DNA of 62,599 nucleotides from Ruminococcus sp. (GTDB lineage: Bacteria; Bacillota; Clostridia; Oscillospirales; Ruminococcaceae), in contig JAFWWU010000008.1 of assembly GCA_017523285.1 (NCBI GenBank), positions 1 through 62,599 of the forward strand. Reading direction: 5' to 3'. The position numbers and the translations under genes were made by a program. The first letter of the stretch is position 1. The number at the start of each line of letters is the position of its first letter. Of this stretch, positions 27,316 to 35,127 are shown in pieces. The notes beneath the pieces are model-generated. The model searched no databases and had not been told where the DNA came from. It was given only the letters and a program-made list of their open reading frames with translations.

Positions 27316-29357
27316 CATAGCCTCCTGATTATGAAATTCCCCGATTTCTCCGTTAATGTGAAATTATTTAATCCGCTTATTAGTGCGTTTTCCGTTTCAT
27401 CAAGATATATTCCGTTTGCATCAATAATATCATTTTTTGAAATTCTGCCATAGTAAATCGTCACATCTGAATTCTGCGGCATACTATTTCCGCTTTCGGC
27501 AATTGTGATACATCTTTCTCCGCTTTTTATTTCAATTAATCCATCCTTATATGTGATTTTATAATCAAAGCAGTCAGATTCAAACAATCCGTCAGAATAA
27601 AAGTCTTTTTCTGTTTTTATGTTTCCCATATTATCTGAAAATGCAAGCTCTCCGCTTAAATAAAGCTTTTCGGTTTCGGCAGTTATATTTCCCGAATACG
27701 CTGAAAGCTGACTGTTCTGATTTTTCGTAAGATAAAGCGAGTTTATTGCATTTATCCCACGCTGATTAAGATATTTCTCCACATATCGTGATGTTTTTGC
27801 GTTTCCGCTTAAATCTATAACAATTGCTTTATCGTTTTTTGTTATACATACTGCCGCATTTTCATTATTGCCAAGTACGGCAACCGTGAATTTTCTGCTG
27901 TCATATTCCAGAGAAAAAACGGATAAAATCAGAAAAAATACTATCCCAGAAGCTGTTACCGCCGCAGTTATTTTTCTTCTTTGAGTAACGATTTTCACAA
28001 TAAATATAAATGCCATTACCGCCGCAATTACGGGAATAAGCTTTTTGTCGCACGACATATATGAAAATCCGAAACTGCCGATAAAATCAGATAAAGCAAT
28101 TATAAACCTAATTATATATTTTACGGGATAAAGCAGAGAAATAAACCCTCCGCTGAGAACATATATCACTCCTACCGCTATTACAGGCATACAAAGCGGT
28201 ATGATTATCATATTCGATAAAACAGATACAGCCGATATTCCGCCAAAATAATAAAGTGAGGGAAGCATTACAGCTACACTTGCGCACAAGGTCGAAACAA
28301 AGCTTTTAACAGCCTTATTTTTGATTTCCTTACAGAAATAAGGTGCGGCAACACCTATTCCGAATGTTCCGCATACCGAAAGCCAGAATCCCGAACTGTA
28401 AATTACAAACGGATTTTCAATCGCAATAATAAGCATTGCAATCGAAAGTGAATTGAATGTATCGCTTTCTCTCAGAAACAGCCTTGCTGAATAAACTATA
28501 AGTATCATAATTACTGCTCTTATTACAGAAACAGTAAAATTTACTGTAACTATCATCGCAAGCATAACTGCCGCAAGTATAGCAAAACTTGTGTATCTGT
28601 TGAGTTTAAGCTTTTTGAGTATATACATTACAATTGCCGCAACAAGCACCGTATGAAGCCCCGATACAGCCATTACATGACCTATTCCGCTTCGGTAAAG
28701 AGCATTTTTCTCGGTATATTCAAGAGTATTCTTCTCCCCGAAAATCATCCCCGAAAGAAATGCACCCTCTTTTGCACCAAGCTTTCGGTTGAAATCGGAA
28801 ATCATACTGCTTCGGTATGAATATAACGCTTGCCTTATGTTGAAGCCGCTGTGCTTTATAAGCTTTATATTCTTCCCTGCATTTGCTTTCAGAAATATTT
28901 TCTGCGATTTATAATAGCTTTCTGCGTCAAAAAGATAATCGCTTTCAATTTCATTCACCACTCCGACGAATTCGATTTCATCACCGATATTACAGGAATA
29001 ATCCTCCCAATAAAAAACTATTCTTGCTTTCTGCTCAGAGTTTATTTCTCCGCTGAGAATAAAGCCTGCCCTTGCATTTTCATAAACATCGATACGTTCA
29101 ATTCTTCCACGGAAGCTGACTTCTTTACCTGCGTAATCTATAACTTCTTCATATATATTTCTGCTGTAATATGAAAAAAATCCGAAACCGATAATAAACG
29201 AAAATACGGCAAGCAGAATTTCCTTTCTTTTTGCCGCAATGCCTGCAATTACAGATATAATAACCAAAATTGCTGTTACAAGCCAATCTGTAAAAAAGGA
29301 AGCGAAAAACAGACCCAGCATATAAAACATCGACGCACAAATCATTTTTCGCTTCAT
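27315..29357 (-). CDS. comEC: ComEC/Rec2-type channel with degenerate C-terminal domain
   Basis: A 680-residue polytopic membrane protein related to the competence DNA channel. It has an N-terminal DUF4131/OB-like extracellular domain (residues about 75-165), the Competence domain (KEGAFLSGMIFGEK and MAVSGLHTVLVAA are visible) and a C-terminal region where a metallo-beta-lactamase domain is expected. In that last part (from about residue 490, FTVAVLGNN) the usual HxHxDH signature is missing; the equivalent place reads SLYLTKNQNSQLSAY. So the nuclease-like site appears lost. It precedes holA with a 1-base overlap. DNA uptake is not proven here; the protein may be vestigial or use a different partner. 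Confidence 0.85.
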   Translation of the reverse strand: MKRKMICASMFYMLGLFFASFFTDWLVTAILVIISVIAGIAAKRKEILLAVFSFIIGFGFFSYYSRNIYEEVIDYAGKEVSFRGRIERIDVYENARAGFILSGEINSEQKARIVFYWEDYSCNIGDEIEFVGVVNEIESDYLFDAESYYKSQKIFLKANAGKNIKLIKHSGFNIRQALYSYRSSMISDFNRKLGAKEGAFLSGMIFGEKNTLEYTEKNALYRSGIGHVMAVSGLHTVLVAAIVMYILKKLKLNRYTSFAILAAVMLAMIVTVNFTVSVIRAVIMILIVYSARLFLRESDTFNSLSIAMLIIAIENPFVIYSSGFWLSVCGTFGIGVAAPYFCKEIKNKAVKSFVSTLCASVAVMLPSLYYFGGISAVSVLSNMIIIPLCMPVIAVGVIYVLSGGFISLLYPVKYIIRFIIALSDFIGSFGFSYMSCDKKLIPVIAAVMAFIFIVKIVTQRRKITAAVTASGIVFFLILSVFSLEYDSRKFTVAVLGNNENAAVCITKNDKAIVIDLSGNAKTSRYVEKYLNQRGINAINSLYLTKNQNSQLSAYSGNITAETEKLYLSGELAFSDNMGNIKTEKDFYSDGLFESDCFDYKITYKDGLIEIKSGERCITIAESGNSMPQNSDVTIYYGRISKNDIIDANGIYLDETENALISGLNNFTLTEKSGNFIIRRL

Positions 29358-29369
29358 AATATTTATTCC

Positions 29370-29906
29370 TTATTTAAAAAACAACGGCAGCTTTTCAAGA
29401 TAGATTATATCTTTTCTGTCGGCAGCATCGCCCTCAGCAAGTACAGCTGCCTGACCTGCTATAATTCCTCCGGCACTTTCTGTAAGCTTTACAAGTGCAT
29501 TGAGTGATTCACCTGTGCTTATAACGTCATCTACGATAAGCACTCTTTTACCGTTTAAAAGCTGTGCCTTTTCTCCGTCAAGATAAAGCTTCTGCATAGC
29601 TTCTGTTGTGATTGATTTTACCTCTACGCATACTGTATCGCTCATATAAAGCTTTACAGACTTTCTTGCTACTACATAAGGCACATTAAGCTGTCTTGCC
29701 ATTTCATAGGCAAGAGGAATACCCTTTGATTCTGCTGTGATTATCACATCACATTCAGGACATTTCTTAATAAGCTCCTCTGCACATTTAACTGTAAGTT
29801 CTACATCCGAAAACATTATAAATGCCGCAATATCAAGCTTTTCATTTACAGGGCATATTTTAAGGTCACGCTTTAAGCCTGCAACTTCAAGTGTATAATA
29901 TTCCAT
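29370..29906 (-). CDS. Purine-type phosphoribosyltransferase
   Basis: A 178-residue type I phosphoribosyltransferase, most like adenine/xanthine PRTases. The PRPP loop is VLIVDDVISTGESL, and DVIITAESKGIPLAYEMA is the upstream PRT block. VVARKSVKLYM fits the purine-PRT flexible loop. It would salvage a free base to a nucleotide in the cytoplasm. The ATG follows GAGGTGG. It is co-directional with the HIT gene and comEC. Base specificity cannot be decided by eye. Confidence 0.85.
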   Translation of the reverse strand: MEYYTLEVAGLKRDLKICPVNEKLDIAAFIMFSDVELTVKCAEELIKKCPECDVIITAESKGIPLAYEMARQLNVPYVVARKSVKLYMSDTVCVEVKSITTEAMQKLYLDGEKAQLLNGKRVLIVDDVISTGESLNALVKLTESAGGIIAGQAAVLAEGDAADRKDIIYLEKLPLFFK

Positions 29907-29916
29907 ATTCCACCTC

Positions 29917-30273
29917 TTATTCGGCAGGATTTACAGCCTCTGCTCCCCAACCCATTTTAACTCCTGCAAGGAGATGGAAATGAAGATGATTTACTGTCTG
30001 TCCAGCATTTTCGCCGCAGTTTGTGATAATTCTGAAGCCGTCTGAAATGCCCTCATTCTTTGCAATTTCAGCCGCAACCTCGAATATATGAGCAACTACT
30101 GCCGAATTATCGGCAGTAATCGCAGAAGCTCCGCTTATGTGAGCCTTTGGAATTATAAGATAGTGTATAGGTGTAATCGGAGCAATATCCTTGAAGCAGT
30201 ATACTGTTTCGTCTTCGTAAACCTTTGTGCTTGGAATTTCTCCGTTTGCTATTTTACAAAAAATGCAATCCAT
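29917..30273 (-). CDS. HIT family nucleotide-binding protein
   Basis: A 118-residue histidine-triad hydrolase, starting MDCIFCKIANGEIPSTKVYE and ending with the triad in VNHLHFHLLAG. Members hydrolyse aminoacyl-AMP and nucleoside phosphoramidates, which makes sense next to alaS. The start is the ATG at 30273, after GGAGG; in-frame ATGs at 30291 and 30288 precede that site. The ribosome-binding site overlaps the alaS stop, so translation is coupled. Zinc ligands CxxC (DCIFC) are present. Confidence 0.93.
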   Translation of the reverse strand: MDCIFCKIANGEIPSTKVYEDETVYCFKDIAPITPIHYLIIPKAHISGASAITADNSAVVAHIFEVAAEIAKNEGISDGFRIITNCGENAGQTVNHLHFHLLAGVKMGWGAEAVNPAE

Positions 30274-30287
30274 ATCTATATCCTCCA

Positions 30288-32924
30288 TCATACAAAATCT
30301 TCAACTATGCTTGTAAGAGCAAGTAACGCTTCGTCAACCATATAAGTCTTGCCGATACCTGCCATAGCGTTATCAGGACGTCCGCCGCCCTTACCGCCTG
30401 TAATAGCCGCAACTCTCTGAACAATCTTGCCTGCATTTGCACCCTTCTTAACAGCCTCAGGAGTACATACGCAGTAGAATGTTCCCTTATCGTCAGTAAC
30501 TCCTGCAAATAATGCAATCGCACATTCAGCCTTATCCTTTACGCTGTCGCCGAGCTTACGGAGCATATCAGGTGTTGCACCGTTGAGCATTGCAGAAACA
30601 ACCTTGATTCCGTTAATTTCTTTTGCACTGTCAAAAATATTTGTCATCTGTGAATTTGCAATCTGCTGATTGAGAGATTCAATCTTTCTGTCCTTTTCCT
30701 TTGATTCTGCAAATATTGCAGCACACTTTTCAGGAAGCTCAGCAGGATTTGCAAGCTTAAGAGCCTTTGCAGACTGTGTAATTGTATCCTTGTATCCGTT
30801 TATAAGTTCAAGAACTCCTGCACCTGTAACAGCTTCAATACGTCTTACGCCTGCCGCAACAGAGCTTTCTGATACAATCTTGAAAAGACCGATCTGTGAT
30901 GTATTTGAAATGTGTGTACCGCCACAGAATTCAATTGAATATCCTCCGATATTTACAACTCTTACGATATCACCGTATTTTTCACCGAAGAGTGCCATTG
31001 CTCCAAGCTTTCTTGCTTCATCAATAGGCATTTCGCTCATTGTAACATCAATTGCTTCAAAGATTTTTTCATTTACACGCTTTTCTGTTTCAGCAATTTC
31101 TTCTGCTGTAAGAGCTGAGAAATGTGAGAAGTCGAAACGGCATCTGTCACCGTTTACGAGCTGACCTGCCTGATGAACATGGTCGCCGAGAACTTCTCTT
31201 AAAACAGCCTGTAAAATATGAGCAGATGTATGATTCTTCATTGTAGCCATTCTTGTCTTTTTGCAGATTGAAGCCTGTGCTGTATCACCTGTTCTGAGTG
31301 TACCCTCTTCAACTGTTCCGACATGGAGATAATGGCCATCCTCAGTCTTTGTTGTGCCTGATACCGCAAATGTAGCTTCATTTGTAACAATCTTACCGAT
31401 ATCGCCTACCTGTCCGCCGCTTTCAGCATAGAAAGGAGTCTTATCAAGTACAATAACAGCATTATCGCCCTCGTTGATATAATCACGCTTTTCTGCACCT
31501 TCAAAAATTGAAAGCACCTTGACATCATTTTCCTCAAAGCTTGTATAACCTGTGAATACTGTCTTTTCAGCATCAATTTTAATACTGTTGTCAGCCCATG
31601 ATGAATTTGCCTTTGCAAGATGGTCAGCTCTTGCCATATCACGCTGCTGCTTTACAAGCTCTGCAAAACGTTCAGCATCAACCTTAACGCCCTTTTCCTC
31701 ACAGATTTCAATTGTAAGGTCAATCGGGAAGCCGTATGTATCTGAAAGCTTGAATGTATCTTCGCCTGAGAGAATTTTTTCTCCACCCTCTGCGTTAAGC
31801 TTTTCAATAAAGCTGTTGAGAAGCTCTGTACCCTTATCAACTGTCTTTGCAAAAGCTTCTTCTTCAACTGAAATAATCTTCTTGATGTAATCTCTCTTTT
31901 CAGCAAGCTCAGGATATGCATTTTCATTCTCGCTGATTACTGTTTCGCATACATCGCAAAGGAATGGCTTTGTAATTCCCAGCATTCTGCCGTGACGTGA
32001 AGCACGTCTTAAAAGACGTCTGAGAACATAGCCTCTGCCCTCGTTTGAAGGCATAACACCATCGCCTACCATAAATGTAGTGCTTCTGATGTGGTCTGTG
32101 ATAACTCTGAGAGAAACGTCTGTCTTTTCATCGTTCTTGTATTCAACGCCTGCAATTTTACAGATATGCTTCATAATATTCTGAACTGTATCAACCTCAA
32201 AGAGATTATCTACACCCTGCATTGCACAAGCAAGTCTTTCAAGTCCCATACCTGTATCGATATTCTTGCTTGCCATTTCAGCATAATTGCCGTTTCCGTC
32301 GCTGTCGAACTGGCTGAATACGAGATTCCAGATTTCAATTACTCTGTCGCAGTCGCTTGCCTGTTCAAAGCTTTCAAACGGACCGTAGCTTTCGCCTCTG
32401 TCAAAGTGAATTTCTGAGCAAGGACCGCATGGACCTGAACCATGTTCCCAGAAATTGTCAGCCTTTCCAAGACGTATGATTCTTTCCTTTGGAATACCGA
32501 TGTTGTTCATCCAGATCTGCTCAGCTTCATCATCGCTCTCGAAAATTGTAATCCAGAGCTTATCAGCAGGGATTTCAAGCTCTTTTGTGAGGAATTCCCA
32601 TGCCCATTCAATTGCTTCTGCCTTGAAGTAATCGCCGAACGAGAAGTTTCCGAGCATTTCAAAATATGTACCGTGACGTGCTGTCTTACCTACACGCTCG
32701 ATATCGGGAGTTCTTATACATTTCTGACAAGTTGTAACTCTTACATTCGGAGGCACTGCCTGTCCGAGAAAGAATTTTTTAAGCGGTGCCATACCTGAGT
32801 TGATAAGAAGAAGGCTCTTATCTCCCTGAGGTACAAGTGAGGCACTTGCCATTCTTGTATGATTTTTGCTTTCAAAAAAAGCAAGATACTTTTCACGAAG
32901 CTCGTTTAAACCTGTCCACTTCAT
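30288..32924 (-). CDS. alaS: Alanyl-tRNA synthetase
   Basis: Charges tRNA-Ala; 878 residues, normal length. The start is the ATG at 32924 (MKWTGLNELREKYLAFF), 6-9 nt after GGAG. An open frame runs 40 codons further into the T-box leader and is not real protein. The class II catalytic core (GMAPLKKFFLGQ, FEMLGNFSFGDYF) is followed by the editing domain with HTSAHILQAVL and the zinc motif EFCGGTHISNTSQIG, then the C-Ala domain with GGKGGGRPDNAMAG. Expression is under a T-box and a strong promoter. Confidence 0.98.
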   Translation of the reverse strand: MKWTGLNELREKYLAFFESKNHTRMASASLVPQGDKSLLLINSGMAPLKKFFLGQAVPPNVRVTTCQKCIRTPDIERVGKTARHGTYFEMLGNFSFGDYFKAEAIEWAWEFLTKELEIPADKLWITIFESDDEAEQIWMNNIGIPKERIIRLGKADNFWEHGSGPCGPCSEIHFDRGESYGPFESFEQASDCDRVIEIWNLVFSQFDSDGNGNYAEMASKNIDTGMGLERLACAMQGVDNLFEVDTVQNIMKHICKIAGVEYKNDEKTDVSLRVITDHIRSTTFMVGDGVMPSNEGRGYVLRRLLRRASRHGRMLGITKPFLCDVCETVISENENAYPELAEKRDYIKKIISVEEEAFAKTVDKGTELLNSFIEKLNAEGGEKILSGEDTFKLSDTYGFPIDLTIEICEEKGVKVDAERFAELVKQQRDMARADHLAKANSSWADNSIKIDAEKTVFTGYTSFEENDVKVLSIFEGAEKRDYINEGDNAVIVLDKTPFYAESGGQVGDIGKIVTNEATFAVSGTTKTEDGHYLHVGTVEEGTLRTGDTAQASICKKTRMATMKNHTSAHILQAVLREVLGDHVHQAGQLVNGDRCRFDFSHFSALTAEEIAETEKRVNEKIFEAIDVTMSEMPIDEARKLGAMALFGEKYGDIVRVVNIGGYSIEFCGGTHISNTSQIGLFKIVSESSVAAGVRRIEAVTGAGVLELINGYKDTITQSAKALKLANPAELPEKCAAIFAESKEKDRKIESLNQQIANSQMTNIFDSAKEINGIKVVSAMLNGATPDMLRKLGDSVKDKAECAIALFAGVTDDKGTFYCVCTPEAVKKGANAGKIVQRVAAITGGKGGGRPDNAMAGIGKTYMVDEALLALTSIVEDFV

Positions 32925-32978
32925 TTTAAAATCTCCATTCCGCCTTATCGGCAAATAATTATCGTCATTGACATGAAT

Positions 32979-33202
32979 TAAAAAAAGCCCCGCCGCCAAA
33001 ATGGGACGAAGCTTTCGTGGTACCACCCAAATTCGAAAATGCACAGCATTTTCCTCATAAATCCTTAACGCAGATAATACGCACCATTTTCACAGTGTAA
33101 CTCAGGAGTAGCACCTGCCTGTATATCAGAAAGCTTTCACCAAACGCTTTCTCTCTGTTATGATATACGAATACGCAGTCAGTTCCGTCAACGTCATATT
33201 AC
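32979..33202 (-). ncRNA. T-box riboswitch leader of alaS
   Basis: On the minus strand the leader holds the T-box GGGTGGTACCACG (33016-33028), whose GGTACC-containing arm forms the antiterminator. Downstream a T-run (32980-32986) ends the leader. Upstream Stem I features are seen: CAGAGAGAAAG near 33150 and a TTGGTGAAAG distal loop. A GCT in GGTGCTACTCC is a likely Ala specifier codon. Uncharged tRNA-Ala would stabilise the antiterminator and allow alaS expression. Leader limits are approximate; specifier is inference. Confidence 0.9.
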
Positions 33203-33208
33203 CTTTAT

Positions 33209-33236
33209 ATTATAACAAAAAAACAGAAAATGTCAA
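33209..33236 (-). promoter_or_regulatory. alaS promoter
   Basis: On the minus strand: -35 TTGACA (33231-33236), 16-bp spacer, -10 TATAAT (33209-33214). The -35 box overlaps the stop codon of the upstream penicillin-binding protein gene. Confidence 0.85.
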
Positions 33237-34837
33237 TCACTTTTCTTAATTTTCTGTATTTTTTCGATTATTTCTCTGAATACGGGAGCTGATGAATCGT
33301 TACCGTAGCCACCGTCCTCAATCAGAACAGTTACAGCATATTCAGGCTCGTAAACGGGAAAATAACCTGTTATCCACGCATTATACAGCTCATTGCCGTT
33401 TTCGTCAAATCGCCCCGTCTGTGCGGTTGAGGTCTTTCCTGCCGCCATTACGTTATATGGCCTTGCATTTGAGTTTTCATTATTATTTACTGCCGCCGCC
33501 ATTAATGTACGGAGCATTTCCGCCGTTTCCTCCTCCATCGCATAGACAAGCTGAGGCTTTTTCTCATTTCCGACAGTTTTACCGTCAGATGTAAGCCCTT
33601 TTATAACTCGCAGAACAGGCATTTTCCCATTATTCGCAATCGCACAGGTAAGCTGGCTTATATGAAGCGGAGTTGCTGAAAGCTTGCCCTGACCGAACGA
33701 GAAATTTGCAAGCTCGGCAGGCACAGAAAGCTCCTTGACAGTCGGAAGAACACCCGTTGAAGCAATACCTCCCGCAAAAAGCTGTATCTCTCTGCCGAAG
33801 CCGAGCGAAAAAGCCGTATCTCTGAAGCTTTCTACATCAAGCTTTTTGCTCAGCTCTATAAAATATGTGTTGCAGGAATTTGTCATTGCTTCAATTATAT
33901 CCTGCTCTCCGTGGCCGCTATGGTCGTGACATCTGAAATTCTTTCCGAAAACGTCAACAGAGCCAACGCAGTTGTATGTGAAATCTGCATATCCCGATTT
34001 TATCGCTTCGCAAGCCGTCACAAGCTTGAATACAGAACCAATGCTATAAGAATAAAAGCAACGGTTTATAAGCGGACTTCTTTCATCTTCAATACACGCT
34101 CCGAGGTTTTCAATGGAATATTCAGGAAAGCTTGCCATTGCAAGTATATCCCCTGTTTTAACTTCTGTTACTATTATTGCGCCCTTTTCTATGTCCTCGC
34201 CTGCTTTTTCGCATATTTTCTGTATATCATAATCAATCGTCGTAACTACCCCGTATTTCTGATTTTCTTCACGTCTGACTGTTTTTCCCTCTCCGAGCAT
34301 AACCTGTCCGAAACCGTCACAGTTATATATAACGCTGTTTTGCGGCTCATTGTTTCTCAGAATTCTGTCATAAGCGTATTCAAGCCCAGATACTCCCTCT
34401 CCATTTGAAGTATAGCCGATAAGATGCTGTGCAATCTGATTTTCATTGTATCTTTCGGGGATTTCAAATGTTGTGGTATAGACATTATCCTCTGTTTTGT
34501 TTTTGCTTTCAAATGCGAACGGCTTTCCTGTACTGCAAAGCTTGCAGTATTCTTCATAGTTTTCTGCGTTTTCCGAGAGATTATCTGTATTTTCCGTATT
34601 CGCGGTTACAGTGATGTATTTTTCAGTTTCATTTACAAGAGGAATAAAATTTCTATCATAGATATATCCCTCACCCGATTCAACCTTTACTTCATATTTT
34701 CCGTATTCATCAGCCAGTTTTCCATATTCCGATTCAGTTGCAATATACCAGTATCTGAGAATAATAATTGCAAAAATAAAAACAAATAATATTGAAAAAG
34801 CGGATATTCTTTTTTGAAATGTATTTATAAAAATCAC
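33233..34837 (-). CDS. Penicillin-binding protein, class B transpeptidase
   Basis: A 534-residue D,D-transpeptidase with one N-terminal membrane helix (about 11-28), a PBP dimerisation-like region and a C-terminal transpeptidase domain. Active-site motifs are SVFK (Ser268-Lys271), SCN (321-323) and KTS (468-470). The last replaces the usual KTG box. It resembles FtsI/PbpA-type enzymes but lacks PASTA domains. It is alone upstream of the alaS promoter; no rodA/ftsW partner is seen. Probable role is cross-linking in elongation, division or sporulation. Beta-lactam affinity may be altered by the KTS change, which is a speculation. Confidence 0.92.
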   Translation of the reverse strand: MIFINTFQKRISAFSILFVFIFAIIILRYWYIATESEYGKLADEYGKYEVKVESGEGYIYDRNFIPLVNETEKYITVTANTENTDNLSENAENYEEYCKLCSTGKPFAFESKNKTEDNVYTTTFEIPERYNENQIAQHLIGYTSNGEGVSGLEYAYDRILRNNEPQNSVIYNCDGFGQVMLGEGKTVRREENQKYGVVTTIDYDIQKICEKAGEDIEKGAIIVTEVKTGDILAMASFPEYSIENLGACIEDERSPLINRCFYSYSIGSVFKLVTACEAIKSGYADFTYNCVGSVDVFGKNFRCHDHSGHGEQDIIEAMTNSCNTYFIELSKKLDVESFRDTAFSLGFGREIQLFAGGIASTGVLPTVKELSVPAELANFSFGQGKLSATPLHISQLTCAIANNGKMPVLRVIKGLTSDGKTVGNEKKPQLVYAMEEETAEMLRTLMAAAVNNNENSNARPYNVMAAGKTSTAQTGRFDENGNELYNAWITGYFPVYEPEYAVTVLIEDGGYGNDSSAPVFREIIEKIQKIKKSD

Positions 34838-34967
34838 CTCAGTATATTATTACCGCAATTACATATAATTATTTCATATCATTTTTAACGCACTTAGATA
34901 GTTACAAATATAAACTTATATTTTTGTGCAGGAATAACAAAAAAATATAACCATAAATGTAATAATA

Positions 34968-34986
34968 GTCAATCAAAGTGATTGAC
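34968..34986. promoter_or_regulatory. Candidate operator over the adhE promoter
   Basis: A perfect palindrome GTCAATCA-AAG-TGATTGAC. It overlaps the -35 box, so a dimeric regulator bound here would block polymerase. It does not match the known Rex operator (TTGTTAA-type). Confidence 0.6.
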
Positions 34987-35010
34987 AAAAAAATAACAAA
35001 GTTGTATAAT
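34982..35010 (+). promoter_or_regulatory. Consensus promoter of adhE
   Basis: -35 TTGACA (34982-34987), 17-bp spacer, -10 TATAAT (35005-35010). Predicted transcription start near 35017, leaving a leader of about 110 nt. Confidence 0.85.
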
Positions 35011-35014
35011 AATA

Positions 35015-35090
35015 ATATGATGGGATTATATATAAACAGCGATTATCCTTGATTATACATCCTAAATCCATCATATGCTTTTTCGCATAT
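35015..35090 (+). promoter_or_regulatory. adhE leader with two overlapping hairpins
   Basis: ATATGATGG-G-ATT (35015-35027) pairs with AATCCATCATAT (35065-35076), one bulged G. A second stem, ATATGC (35073-35078) with 35085-35090, shares the ATAT of the first, so the two cannot both form fully. The first hairpin would sit at the very 5' end of the mRNA. Confidence 0.55.
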
Positions 35091-35127
35091 AATATTATTA
35101 TGTATTTTTTGAATGGAGAGTATATTT

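Noticed and set aside
32925-33044. N-terminal extension of AlaS
   Set aside because: The 40 codons overlap the T-box and terminator; the ATG at 32924 has the ribosome-binding site.
34968-34986. Rex operator for adhE
   Set aside because: Sequence does not fit the TTGTTAA-N4-6-TTAACAA pattern, so reported only as an unknown operator.
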